Source: Rebecca billardiae RCC1528
Taxonomy: Eukaryota > Haptophyta
DNA: 64,000 bases
Direction: 5' to 3'
Assembly: GCA_965240325.2 (NCBI GenBank)
Contig: OZ251249.1
Location: 186,001 to 250,000, forward strand
Part shown: positions 19,956 through 31,431 of the stretch, piece after piece
Position numbering within the stretch: the stretch's first letter is position 1
Layout of the letters: every line of letters starts with the position of its first letter
The notes under the pieces: generated by a model
Told to the model about the DNA's origin: nothing
Database searches by the model: none
The model's input: only the letters and a program-made list of their open reading frames with translations
Program-made: the position numbers and the translations under genes

Positions 19956-20966
19956 TCAGCCGCCCGCCCAGCCGGGCGCACAGGACACAGCGCAGCGCTG
20001 GCGGGCACTCCACTCGCCCGCGCGGCAGGCTCGGCACGCCACCCACTGCGAAAAAGCCCGCAGCATCGCCGCCCGCCCGCCCGCCCGCACGCCCGCCCGC
20101 GCGCGCGGACGCACCGGGCGGATAAGCGACTGCGCGTCCCGCTGCGCGCGCGCCCAGTCCACGTCCATCGGCAGCAGCCCGGCCACGACGAGCGGCGTGA
20201 GCGAAAGGCGCGGGCCGGCGCCGAGCACGGGCGGCAGTTGCGGCTCGACGGCGCGCAGCTCGAGCCTGCGCCGACCGCCGCGCGCGCGGGGGGCGGGGGC
20301 GGCGCACGCTCGGTGCCGGTGAGCTGGCGGGGGCATGGGCGCGCGCGGCCGCGGCCGAGCGCTCGCGACGCCTGCCGGCCGGCGCCGCGCGGCGCTGCCT
20401 GGCTGCTGCGCGCCCGCAGCGGCGGGGACGCGAGTGCGCGCGTGCGCTCGCACCGCGAGGCGGTGGACATGCGCGAGGTGGCGCGCGACGCGCGGCTCTG
20501 CGTCGACGCCAGCCGCGGCAGCTCGCCCGTCGAGCCGCGCCCGTGGCGCGTGCTCGGCGGCGAGCGCTCGTCGGCCGAGAAGTAGCTCGGCTGCGCCGAG
20601 CGCTCGGCGGCGCCGTCGGCGCTGCCGGCGCGGTGCGAGCGCGCCGTGCTGCTGCGGCGCCGGCCATGGCGCCCGGCGCCGCCCCACGTCGCGCGGCGCG
20701 CGGCCGCCGCGCCGCCCCCAGCCGGCTGCTTGCCGCCCGCGGGGCCGCCGCCCACGACGGACGAGCCGCCGAGCAGGTCCGTGCGCGCGGTGGACGCCAG
20801 CATGGAGGGTGGCGGGCGCGGCGGCGCGGGCGGCTGCGCGAGCACTCGCGAGACGAGGGACGGGTCGTTGTCCGAGACGAGCGAGCGGCGGCGGCGGTCG
20901 GCCTTTGCGCAGAAGGCGGTGCACGCCTCGCACAGCGGCAGCCGCTGCCTGCGCGCAGCAGCGATT

Positions 20967-21029
<63 letters not shown>

Positions 21030-21030
21030 C

Positions 21031-21065
<35 letters not shown>

Positions 21066-21490
21066 CGCAGCGAGGAGTCAAGCCACCGGCGGTGCCGCAG
21101 CGGCGAGGGCGGCGCGGGCCGCGGTGAGTGAGCGATGGCGCGCGCGAGCACGCCCAGCGCGCGCCCCCAGGCCCCCGGCGCCACCCGCTCCCCGCGCCCC
21201 CGGCGCGCGCGGCGCGCCCGGCGCGCGGGGTGTGCCCGGCGGCGCCCCCGCCGCGTGCGGCACCCGCGGGCGCGCGCGGCGCGCGGCGCGCTGCCCCGAC
21301 CTGTAGGTGCGAGGCGGCAGCCTCGCGCTCAGCGCCTGCGCCCACGTGTCTGCGTCGTCGGTTGTGTCGTCCACGATGGCGCCCAGCACCGCCTCGAGCC
21401 GCGCTGTGGCGGCGACGGCGCACGCGCCGGCCAAGCGATTCGCATGAGCGCAGGGGCGTGCCACACGGCGCACAGCGCACGGCACGGCAC

Positions 21491-21552
<62 letters not shown>

Positions 21553-23184
21553 TCGAGCGTGCCTCGCGCGCGCACCGAGCAGGACGGCCTTGAGCGGCAC
21601 GCGCCAGCCGGGCTGTCGCCACTCCTCGCCGGTCTCGGCGTGCACGACGAGCACCTGCATGCTCGGCGGCGGCACCGTCACCAGCTCCTCCGCATCCTCC
21701 GCCTCCGCCTCCGCCTCCGCCGCCGCCTCGTCGGCCGCAGCGCCGGCGGCGGCGCCGTCGCCGCCGACGGCGGAGGCGGAGGCGGCGGTGGATGGCGTGC
21801 CGGCGGCCGCGCCGGCGGCGGTGGAGGCGGTGGCGGAGGTGGCGGTGGTGAGCGCGGAGGCCTCGGCGTCCGCGCCGGGCGCGCCCGTCGCCCCGCCCTC
21901 CTCCGCCGGCACCACACCGCCCTCCGCCGCGGCCGCGGGCGCGCCCGCGCCGTCGGCGCCGCCGCCCGCCGCCGCCGGCTCCGGCGCGTTCGAAGCTTCG
22001 GGCTCCGAAACTGCATGCAGCACCTCGACGGGCTGGCTGAGCGTGGCCGTGCCGGGGCGGCTCGCCGACGTGGTGGTGGGGCGCGTCGAGCCCGGCCGCG
22101 AGCGCGCGCCGCCGCCGCCGTCCGCGCCGACCGCGGCCGCGCCGCCGGCGGCGCGCGGCGGCGGCGGCGCCGCGCCTCGCTTGCGCCGCGGCAGCGTGAG
22201 ACCGCAGCCGCACCAGTCGCCGGAGCACCAGGGCATGGAGTCCGGGGTGACGCGGCGGCGGACGAGGCGGTGGAGCAGCGCGTCCACGCGCGCGCTCAGC
22301 GCCACGCGCGCGCCCACCAGGTCCCGCGTCGCGAGCGCCGCCGCCGATCGCAGCGGCACGTCTCGAGTGCGCACAAACGCCGTCGGCGCGTTTAGAAACC
22401 AGAGCTTCCCGGAGGAGTCGACGCAGAAGTCGGCGAGAAGGCCGACGAGCTGCACGTGCGCGACGGCCTCGAGGTGGCGCACCACGCGCGCGGCGGCGTC
22501 GGCGGCGGAGCCCTGCAGCGTGCGCGAGCCGATCGCCGACGCCACCGCCGACGACGCAGGGATCTCCGCCGAGTCTGAAATCGCGATCGACCGGCTCGCG
22601 GCCGGCGGCGAGACGCCCGGCGGGTAGGAGAGGGCGAAGGCGGCGGCGCGCGTGTTGCCGTCCTGCCCGACCTCGAGCTGCACGCGCACGCGGTGGCCCG
22701 GCCCCGCGCGCGGCTGGATGTACGACTGCATCTGGAAGAACGACGCCAGCCCCACGCCGGTCGCCATCATCTCAGAATAATCCGTCGGGCTGAGCAAAAA
22801 GCCTTTCACGTCGCCGCCCTTGACGGTGCGGCGCACGCACGCCGCGTACGGCGGCGGCGGGGGCGGCTCGGGCTGCGCGCCGGCGCCGGCGCCGCCGAGC
22901 AGCGCGCCGGCGCCGGAGGGCGAGCCGCCCAGCCCGGGCGGCGCGCCGCGCGGCCTTGCGCCGCCGCCCTCCGCGCCCGCGGCGCGCATCGAGCGCTGCG
23001 CGGCGTCCAGCACGCCCTGGCGCACGCCGAGCACGGTGCACTGCGCGCGCGGCCGCTTGGCCACGTAGCCGCGCCGGTCAGAGCAGAGCCACGCGCGCGG
23101 CTCGCCGTCGCCGAAGAGGATGGTCTCGGGGATGCGCAGCTTGCACGCCTCACCCGTGTCAGGCGCGGGCTGCGCGGAGCGCGG

Positions 23185-23217
<33 letters not shown>

Positions 23218-23497
23218 GGGCGGCGGCGGAGGGGCGAGGCGGGCGGGTGGGCTCGCGGTGAGCACGTGCGCCCCGCCGGCACTCGCGAGGCGCACGCACC
23301 GCGGGGCGGCGCAGCCGCGCGCGCAGATCGCGCGCGGCGTGTCCGCCGGCCGCTCCGACCGGCCGCGGTCCGCCGGCGCGCGCGCGGCGCACCTCGTGCA
23401 GGTGGTTCCAGACCCAGCGGCAGTCGCGCGCCTCGACGGGCACGTCGTCCAGCCCGCGCGGGCCGTCGGCCGGCGCGCGGCGTCGCGTGCCACTCAT
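19956..23497 (-). CDS. Chromist-type protein of unknown function (845 aa, 6 exons)
   Basis: Exons 23497..23393, 23169..21576, 21403..21301, 20948..20454, 20265..20115, 20045..19956 join in frame. The N-terminal part has a block with FQMQSYIQPRAGPGHRVRVQ, then LVGLLADFCVDSSGKLWFLN. That spacing recalls large protist proteins with an LQxYIxxRG...RxVxLV and DFxxDxxGxWWLLQ pattern, somewhat like the end of an ATP-grasp fold; this is a recollection, not a search result. A long Ala/Pro/Gly-rich linker follows, then RQRLPLCEACTAFCAKAD, a two- or three-Cys motif, and a Ser/Arg-rich region. The last exon adds three Cys in a short tail. The intron before exon 4 carries a (CAG)n tract. The donor after exon 3 (GTCGGG) is the only non-GTGCG donor I needed, so that junction and the last exon are the least certain. 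No function is assigned. Confidence 0.6.
20967..21064. repeat. (CAG)n/(CTG)n trinucleotide tract in an intron
   Basis: About 20 CAG units, a GCG interruption and 11 more lie within the intron 21300-20949. The tract ends about 18 bp before the splice acceptor; on the sense strand it is (CTG)n. If retained it would encode poly-Leu. Confidence 0.95.
21493..21552. repeat. (GCGGGC)n hexamer array in an intron
   Basis: About ten GCGGGC units lie in the second intron of the 845-aa gene. GGGCGC-type hexamer arrays readily form G-quadruplexes. Confidence 0.9.
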
Positions 23498-23720
23498 CGC
23501 GCCTCGGGTGCGCGGCCGCTCGTTTCCCTGCGCGGGGTGCGCCCCTGGCGAGCCAACAAGCAGCCGGGGCTTGACGCTTCGATAACGATGGCGCTCGTAA
23601 CAGACTTTTGCTACTGATTTTGATTCCGCCACGACTCGGAATTCTCTGCGCGCCAAAACGGCGCGCGGCCGAAAAACCGCACGCGGTTTTTCGCGCTGCT
23701 CACGGTCGTCATCACGGCCG

Positions 23721-25387
23721 TCACGACGTGCCGACCGCGGCGAGGAAGTGGTCGACGTGGCGCTCGGCCATCCCCTGCGCGAGCATCGACGCACGCACCA
23801 CCGCCTTCGCCTCCGCCAGCGCCGCGGCGCGCGCGCCCTTTGCCATCGCCGCGCGCGCGCGCGCCGTCCGCTCCGCCACCGCCGCCTCCTCGGCCGCGCT
23901 CACCGCGTTGAGCTGCGCGAGGGCGAGCCCGGCGCCGCGCGTGGTCTCGTCGAGCGCGGCGCGCTGCGCGACCGCGTCCGCGCGCAGCGCGCCGAGCGAG
24001 CGGCGCAGCAGCCCCAGCCGGCCCATCGCGAGCGCGAGCGAGCCGGCAAGCACTTTCGTCCGGGAGTTTGCCTGCATGGCCTCGGCGCGCGCCGCGCGCA
24101 GCTGGCCGGACAGGCGCTCGATCTCGGCGGGCTGCGCGGCGCCCGCGGGCTCGGCCGGCGGCGCGGGCGGTGGCGCCGCCGCCGCTGGGCGCGGCGGCTC
24201 CTCGCCCGCCTCGCCCGCCCGCCCGGAGCCGGACTGTCCGGCCCCGGACTGCAGCAGCCTCCGGACTTTCGCCTGCGCCTCGTGAAGCCGCCCCGTGAGT
24301 AATTCCACCTTGGCCTCGTGCGAGATCTTGGCGGCGCTCAGCTCGCGCCGCGCGGCGTCGGCCGCGGCGTGCGCGTTCTTGGACAGCGCCGAGAGCTGCG
24401 CCTGCTCCGAGCGCGCAAGCGCGAGCAGCTCCGCCTCGCGCCGCGCCTGCGAGTGCGCGCACGCGCGGTGGGTGGGGGCAAGTCGGCACCGCGCGCGCGC
24501 GCGCGCGCGCAGCGCCCGAGGCGGAGGGGGCGGTGGCACACAGGCCGAGGGAGCCGCCGGTCAGCCAGCCAGGGCGGAGAGGCGCACCATGCACGGCAGC
24601 ACACACACGCACACGCACGCACACACCGCGGCAGGGCGCGCGTGCACGCACGTGCTGCGCGTGCGCCTCCTGCAGCTGCTGCTGGTGCGACAGCTGCATG
24701 GCAGAGAGGCGCACCATGCACGGCAGCACACACACGCACACGCACGCACACACCGCGGCAGGGCGCGCGTGCACGCACGTGCTGCGCGTGCGCCTCCTGC
24801 AGCTGCTGCTGGTGCGACAGCTGCATGGCAGAGAGGCGCACCATGCACGACTCCTGCAGCTGCGCGAGCTGCTGCTGGTGCGCGAGGCCCTTCGCCGCGA
24901 GCCGCTGCTCCGCGCGCCGGATCTCCGCCTCCGCCGCAGCCTCGAGGTGCTCGCGCTCGTCCCGCCGGCCGCCGCCGCCGCCGCCGCCGCCGTCCTCCGG
25001 CGCAGCGCCGCCGATCGCGGCGCGCTCGAGCGCGAGCCGCGCGCGCTCGGCCTCGGCGCGCGCGCGCTCGGTCTCCTCGCGCGCGAGCGTGAGCTCGGCG
25101 CCCAGCTGCGCCAGCCGGTGCGCGTGGTGCTCGCGCAGCTGCGCCGCCTCGTCCTCCTTGCGCGAGAGCGCGGTCCGCTTTTCAAACGCGTGCCGCTCCG
25201 CGTCCGCGAGCGCGCGCGCGCGCTGGCGCTCGAGCTCGGCGTGCGCCTCGACGAGCTGCGCGCGGAGGGAGCCGATGTCCGTGTCCGGCGCGTACACGCC
25301 GCCCGTGCTCGCGCGCCGCGGGATCGCGCCGTCCGCGCCCGCCTTGACCGCGGGCCGGGTCGGCGCCATCGCGCCCAGGTGCAGCAT
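23721..25387 (-). CDS. Coiled-coil protein of unknown function (444 aa, 2 exons)
   Basis: Exon 1 25387..24779, exon 2 24446..23721; intron 332 bp. After a short N-terminus the protein is almost wholly Ala/Glu/Arg/Gln heptads (for example LRAQLVEAHAELERQRARAL), broken by a Gly-rich patch near residue 115 and a Pro/Ala-rich patch near 285. No catalytic or membrane segment is seen. Such proteins are often cytoskeletal or basal-body parts, but nothing here proves it. The start could be 25387 or 25369; both precede the first heptads. The intron contains two copies of a 127-bp unit that includes a copy of the end of exon 1 (see repeat entry). The gene lies 223 bp upstream of the 845-aa gene and 267 bp downstream of the cyclic-nucleotide-binding gene, all on one strand. 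Confidence 0.72.
24577..24830. repeat. 127-bp tandem duplication spanning an exon end and intron
   Basis: Two near-identical 127-bp units (24577-24703 and 24704-24830) are followed by the first 19 bases of a third. Each includes the end of exon 1 of the coiled-coil gene, the splice donor and a (GT)n-rich intron start (sense strand minus). Confidence 0.95.
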
Positions 25388-25654
25388 GCCCTCGCGTCTA
25401 ACCGCCGCCCGGCGGCCCGACGAAAACGCCGCACAGCATGCGATTTCGACGTCCAGAAGACGGGATGAAAAATCAAAACCCCGGCCGCGCATGTTTTGCG
25501 AGTTGCGACGAATCAAACAATGACGATGGCCAGGCTGAGGCCCGGGCCGTGACGAGGAGTGGGCGCTCGCGGCGGCTCGCCTAGCTCGCCGTGTGCGCGC
25601 GACCCTCCGTGCGCGCCACGGCGTGTGCCGTGACGCCCGTGCACGCTCGGCGCG

Positions 25655-28600
25655 CTACAGCACGTCCGACGCCCGCGATGTTCGGACGCCGACGCTCGCG
25701 CGGCGGCCGCCGCCGCCGCCCAGCGCCGGCGGCTGCGCCGGCGACTGCGCGGCGGCGGCGGCCGGCGCTGGCGGCGCGGTCGCCGGCGTCGCCTTCTTGT
25801 CCACGCTCAACACCGCGACCGCCCCCGCCGCGCGCCACGTGCGCCGCCCCGCCGCGGGCGAGCTCGCGAGCACGTTGGCCAGCCGCTCGCGCCGGCGCAT
25901 CGCCATCGTCTCGCGTCTCTCGTGCATCTCAATCTGCATACGGCGCATGTCGGAGCGCAGCTTGAGCTCGGCCTGCTGCTTGGACTTGAGCGCGTTGGTC
26001 ACCTGCTGCGTCTTCTGCGCCATCGCGAATCGCTCGCCGATCCCCGGCAGCAGCGCGTAGAGAGAATCGAAATGGAAGGGCGGCAGGTCGAGAAACCTGC
26101 GGGCGGCGGCAGCCGTTCGCAGCGGCGGCGGCAGCAGCAGCGGGCAGCGGGCAGCAGGAGCGCGGCGCGCGCGCGGGGCGGGGCACGGGGCACATGCAGG
26201 CAGGCAGGCAGGAGGGGGCGGCGGCGGCGGCGGGCGGGGCACGGTGCGCGCAGCGGTCAGACGCCGCGCGACGCCCACGGCTCGAGCCGCGCGCGCCCAG
26301 CCCTGCCCGCCCAGCAGCCGCCGCCGCCAGGCCCGTCGCCATGCTCCCCTCCGCAAACGCCGCCGCGCTGTCCGCGCGCCGAGCGCCGCGCGCGCACCAG
26401 CTCGGCTCGGCGCTGACGATGTGCGCCTTGCGCGGGTCGAACTTGAGGCTGCCGTTGCGCAGCCATGAGAGCAGCCCGCCCTCGCCAAAGTGCTTGTACG
26501 GCGAGTGCGTCTGCATCCCGCCGACCACGAGCCGCGTCGGCTTGGGCGGCGGCTCGGTGAGCGTCGCGCCACCGTCGGACATGCGCCGCACCGACTTGCG
26601 GATGCTGCGCCGCTGGCTGCTGCGCCGGCCCATCCGCCCCGCATCGGGCGGCGGCATGATCTCCACCACCGCCTCGACCGAGCCGCACGCCAGCGTGTAC
26701 AGGTTGCCGTCCGTGTTGCCCTGCCGCACGATCGTCACGTTTGCGGGGACGGCGACGAAGCGGAAGAGGCTGGCGATCGCGCGGAGCTTGGCGTCCGGCA
26801 GGTCGCGGAAGACGGAGAGCGAGTTCGGCACGTCGGGGTCGAGCAGCCGCACGTTCGCCGTGATCCGCGCCGCCTCGCGCACCGAGTGCGGCAGCTGCTC
26901 GCTCGGCACGCAGATCACGACGAGCGGCTCGAGGCACGAGGCCGTCTCGGCGCGGCGCCTGTCGGACACCTGCGCGTCCGACGCGGCGCCCTCGACGCCG
27001 ACGTACGCGCGCGAGCGGCCGGGCAGGAGGCCCAGGCCGCGCGGCGCGTGCACGTGCCGCACGGTGTCGTCGTAGCCGACCAGCCGCACCGTGCCCTCGA
27101 CGACGAGGTAGAGCGGCGAGCCGTGCGCGCTCGTGCCCTGGCGGTACAGCGTCGTGTACCGGTCGGCCACCTTGGCGCGCGCGAACGCGCAGATCGAGTC
27201 GAGCTCGTCCTCGGTGCAGCTCTCGAAGAGCGCGCACGCGTGCACGTAGCGCTGCACGTCGACGGCCTCGGCGGCGAGCGCGTGCACCAGCGCGCGGCGC
27301 AGCCGCTTCGAGTGGAACAGCGCGCGCAGCCGGCGCCAGCCCCGCGACAGCTCGTGCGCGCGGTGCGAGGCGCGCTCCGCCGACGAGTGCGAGGAGGAGC
27401 CCGCGGGCGTCTCCCCCTCGTGCTCGCCGAGCGCGCCGAGGGCGGGTTCCGCCCCGCGCAGGGAGGCGAGCCGGGCGCGCGGCGTCTCGCCCCAGCCCTC
27501 TGGCAGCGCGGGCTGCTGCCGCGGCATAATCGCCACTGCGGCGCGGACGTCAGACACGCTGAAACGCGACTCGCGCCCGCGGCTCCTGCCGCGCTGCTGC
27601 CGGCGGGTTGGCGACGGCGAGCCGGCCGGCGTCGCTCCGCCCGCGCCCTCGGCGATGCCGACGACCGAGAGGCGCCCCGGGGGCGAGGGCGAGCGCGAAG
27701 CGCGCACGCTGCGCCGGCGGCTCACTGGCGTCGCCGCGTCTGACGCGCGGTAATCAGAGTCCTCGGCAGCGAGTTGCTCGTCGAGGGTCACCGTCGGGGC
27801 GCCCTCCGGTACGCTCATGCCGGCAAAGAAGGGCCCCGCCGAGCTCGCCGCGGACGCCCTTGACGACGGCGGCAGCGTAGTGCCCAAGCCGCTGGCCCGC
27901 GTCGATGACGCCGCCAGCATCCCGCCCGCGGACGATGCGCGCGCCTGGCCGCAGGCATGCTCCATGCTTGGCGGTTGCTGCACGACCTGCACGGACGGCA
28001 CCTGCATGCCGGCTGATGGCCGCCCGTGGGCGGGCATCGGTGCGAGTGGCATCGCGCCCAACGCCGGTGCGCTGTGCGGCCGGGACACCGCCATCATCAC
28101 CGGCGCCGTGTTGGCCCGCCCCAGGTGGGCGGCGCCCTGCTGCTCGCGCGTACGGTCCACGAGCTCAAATGCGTACGGCACGGTCGACTTGAGCCCTTGG
28201 CGCAGCCCGGCGCGGGTGCTGCCGGGTGCGCCCCACGGCAGGTGAGAGGAAGCCGTCGGGCCGTAGCGCGCGTCCGCGCGCGAGTCCGTCAGGCGGAGGA
28301 TGGGCTCGTGCCGCTCGTGCCGCGCGTGCCGCTGCGCGCCGCGCGCGCTGCCGCTCGGCTGACCGGCCGACAGGCTCTTTGCGGCGGAGGCGTTGGGGAT
28401 GGCGCCCGGGCGAGACGGCTCGCCAAAGGCTTCACGCCCGCGCTTTTCAAAGACCAGCGGCGGCACCGTGATCTGCGCCTGCCCGAGCTGGGTGTCCGTC
28501 GACGTCAGCGGCGGCGCGCCTGCCGTGCTCGGCCGGCCGTCGTGTGCGCGGCTCGTCGTCAGCGCATGCTGCGCGGCTGGCCGGGTCGTGCTGGGCAGGC

Positions 28601-28745
28601 GGGCATCGGGCGAGTCGTAGTTGCGGCGCCGGTCGGCTCGGCGCGCGCCCGCCGTGTACGGCCGCAGCTCTGAGCGCGCCTCGCTCACCGCCGAGCTCAG
28701 CGGTGTCGACGGCGACGCGGCGATCGCTGACAACGTCAACGCCAT
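25655..28745 (-). CDS. Protein with two cyclic-nucleotide-binding domains (929 aa, 2 exons)
   Basis: Exon 1 28745..26398, exon 2 26096..25655; intron 301 bp, GTGCGC...GCAG. About 480 disordered residues rich in Ser, Ala and Pro lead into two CNB folds. The first, near 500-620, has LFESCTEDELDSICAFAR and LYLVVEGTVRLVGYD. The second, near 635-780, has FRDLPDAKLRAIASLFRF and IVRQGNTDGNLYTLACGSVE. The phosphate-binding cassette (FGE...RAA) appears only as HFGEGGLLSWLRNGS in the second, so cAMP/cGMP binding is doubtful. Exon 2 encodes a Lys/Arg/Glu-rich helix and an Ala/Pro/Gly tail. No kinase or channel domain is attached, so it resembles the stand-alone CNBD proteins of ciliated and flagellated cells. 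An upstream in-frame ATG at 28943 is possible, but the drop in GC there suggests untranslated leader. Confidence 0.82.
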
Positions 28746-29902
28746 CGCTTGGCCCACAGCGGCGTGATGATGCACGCCTCCGCTGGCTGCGCTCCTACAG
28801 AAAGCCAAAAGGCTGTCCTGCAGAATCTTCAATCTGCGACGGTCGTACTCATCGTCCAGGCGTCGTGAAGAGTCGTAACAGCTGATTGCCGGTCCGGGCG
28901 CCGGCGCGGGGGCGCTCGCCAGGACACTCCTGACTCCACCCAAAGACTACAGGCAATCGCGGCGGGCAATAAGAAGTCAGAGATCTCACGGTTAGTCTCA
29001 GTTTCTTAGCCGTTCGGTAGCCCGAGCGCCTACGGAGTCTGAGTTCCTTAGCTAGGTCCGCCCGCCGCGCAGGCGCGGGGGGCGCGGCCAGGGGGGCTGA
29101 GGCCGACGAATTTTTTTGGGCCATTTTGGAGCAATAAATCTGCTGGCATGATGTAGTCATGGATGCTGCGGTGCACTGGCCAGGAGTCAGTCATCAGGAG
29201 AAGTCGGGACTTGGCAGCCTGTACTCGTACAGTAGAGTCGGGCCGCGCGCCGCGTGAGCGTCCCACTGGCACTGCGCCTCGGCGGACCACTCGTCAGCCG
29301 CGACGACGTAGTCCCTGTAACTTCTTAGTGTGACTATGCGTATAGCGAACCAGCCAATCGCTAGTCTCAGTGTCTAGGCTAGATCCGCAGATAGGAAGCC
29401 CCAGTGTGTTAACGTGACAGCTCCCTGTTGCCCGCGATTGCAGCCTGTAGTTAGCTCCTGAGGCCCCGGTCCTCCCGCGGCCCAGCGCCCCGGCGAGCGG
29501 GCGCAAGTGGTCAGGCCCGTGCTGCCGACTGCAGGTCATAATGACGATGAGCTCTCTGACTATATATCAGATCGAACACTGATGATGTCATCATTGATGA
29601 TGTCGTCGGCATTGGCCGTTTGCGCATGCTGACGCCTGGCCGGCGCGACAACGGCCGGGCACCGATGTCATCGACACAGCTGTCAGCTGACTGAAGATTA
29701 AGCAGCAGATGACAGCAGTGCCATAACTCATAAGATGCTGAGCGGGCGCCGGCGCGGGTGCCATGCAGGTGCCACACGGGCACAGCGCCTCCGAGTCCGT
29801 CTTGAGTGATCTTGGACTTGGAGTCGTCCCAGATTGGCATGCATCAGCTGTCCGTAAAGTCTGGCATGCCCGTGACGCCCGTGGCTGGTGCCTGTTCATC
29901 AT
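28746..29902. other. Gene-poor, lower-GC intergenic stretch
   Basis: It holds the CNB gene promoter and the 3' side of the small Pro-rich gene. Composition is close to 58% GC against 75% or more in genes. Only short frames without family motifs are present. No RNA gene was recognised. Confidence 0.45.
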
Positions 29903-30740
29903 TCAGTGCGGCAATGCTGGCTGCTGGCGGCGGTGGCTAAGATTGAGAACAGTAGTGCCAGCACTCGCCAATGAAAGCAGTGCCGCTCCGACAGCAAGCC
30001 CTGCCAGCACAACGACGGCATCATCGACTGCTCGCGTAGGCACGCCAACAGCAGGCAGCCAGTCGGCAGCAACGTCGCTCATGAATGCGTCTGCTGCATC
30101 ATCGTAGCCAGCAAGCGCGCGGGTCCCGTGCAGGCTGTCTGTAGTAGTAGTCTTGGTCGTCACAGCGCCGTCGCCATGGCAGATGCCGAGCAGTCGACAC
30201 GGTAGCTTCGTCACGCTCAGCCGCAGCAGCGACCCCATGGCCTGCGCATCAAGCGCAAGGCGGCGTATTGCATGCGCCGCGCAAGGATGGTCAGCGAATT
30301 AGAATCACTTCGGAGGCGTGCGCGCGTGAGTGTGTAGATGATCAGGCGCGGCATGCTCGTGTGAGGCGCGCGCAGTCGTTCGCACGCTGGCAGCGCTGCC
30401 GTGGGCGGTAGGCTTTTTGTTCGTTCGCGCGCACCGTATACCGGCAGATTGTTCCGCACTTAGGCGGCGGCGGAGGAGGAGCAGGCGGTGGGCTTGGGGG
30501 CGGCGACGGCGGCGGCGGCGGCGGCGGCGGCGGCGACGGCGGAGGTGGGCTTGGGGGCGGCGACGGCGGCGGCGGCGGCGGCGGTGGCGGCGACGGTGGA
30601 GGCGGGCTTGGGGGCGGCGGCGACGGCGGAGGTGGGCTTGGGGGCGGCGACGGCGGCGGCGGCGGCGGGGGCGCGGGATTGACAGGACCAGACAATGCGA
30701 ACGGTGGCGCACATCCGACGAGAAGCAGGGCGATTGCCAT
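29903..30740 (-). CDS. Small (SPPP)n hydroxyproline-rich-type protein with signal peptide and C-terminal helix (214 aa, 2 exons)
   Basis: Exon 1 30740..30435 encodes a short signal peptide (MAIALLLVGCAPPFALSG), about 70 residues of PPPSPPP repeats and a Cys pair (KCGTICRYT). A GTGCGCG donor follows at 30434. The best acceptor (GCGCAG at 30242) opens an in-phase frame 30241..29903 of lower GC, with one good membrane helix (VVVLAGLAVGAALLSLASAG) and a stop. The result would be a Pro-rich wall-type ectodomain tethered by one helix. The second exon is supported only by splice signals and the helix; the alternative is that exon 1 runs 31 codons further to the stop at 30342 without splicing. Confidence 0.45.
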
Positions 30741-31431
30741 GGGGCGGCTCGCGCCGCAGGCGGGGCTGTGACACTGCATGCCGAGTGGGCGAGGAGTTCC
30801 TGCGCCGGCTGCGCTGCACGCGCACTTCGCCGTCGCCTTCCAAGGCCGCACTCTGAACTCTGCGGCGGTCCTTGCGGCGCTGGGCCTGGCAGTACCCAGG
30901 GCCTATCAAGCGGGCGGGTTGAGAACCCCCTTGATGAGATCGAAGGCGACGAGAAGATTTTTACGACTGATAATGATGATATGATGGTCGTCGTTATCAT
31001 CATAATCATGATGAATTCATGGTTGCTAACTATAAGTACTGCTGGGCGATGAATCGATGCTTGCGAAGGCACCCGCAGGCCGCAGTTTGGTACCCGGGTC
31101 CCGGCGCCCGGCGGGTGTACTGTACATCTGCAGGGCAGGGTACTTTAGTAGTGATGAGTGCGCGCTGATTAATAGCGCGCTCACTCGTCGCGATTGGCGG
31201 GCCGTAAGCGGTAAGAGCGCGCGGGTCTCCCGATGCGTACTGACGCACAGCCAAGGGCGCACAACAGTCAACACTGATTATTCGTCTATGATTTAACGAC
31301 AGCACAGCTAGGACGACGCAGGTCTCCGCCTGATTCGTCGGCGGCAGTGCCCGATCGTCAACACGAAAGCGGCGTTGGTGGCAGAGCATAGCCGTCCGGT
31401 TCAACGCGCGCGCGCGCCTCGGTAGGCGGCG
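30741..31431. other. Intergenic, AT-richer island
   Basis: It includes a very AT-rich stretch at about 30950-31030 (ATGATGATATGATGG type) and no gene. It probably holds the promoter of the small Pro-rich gene. Confidence 0.45.

Noticed and set aside
24577-24830. CRISPR-like array
   Set aside because: Two adjacent 127-bp copies with no spacers in a eukaryotic intron are a simple tandem duplication.
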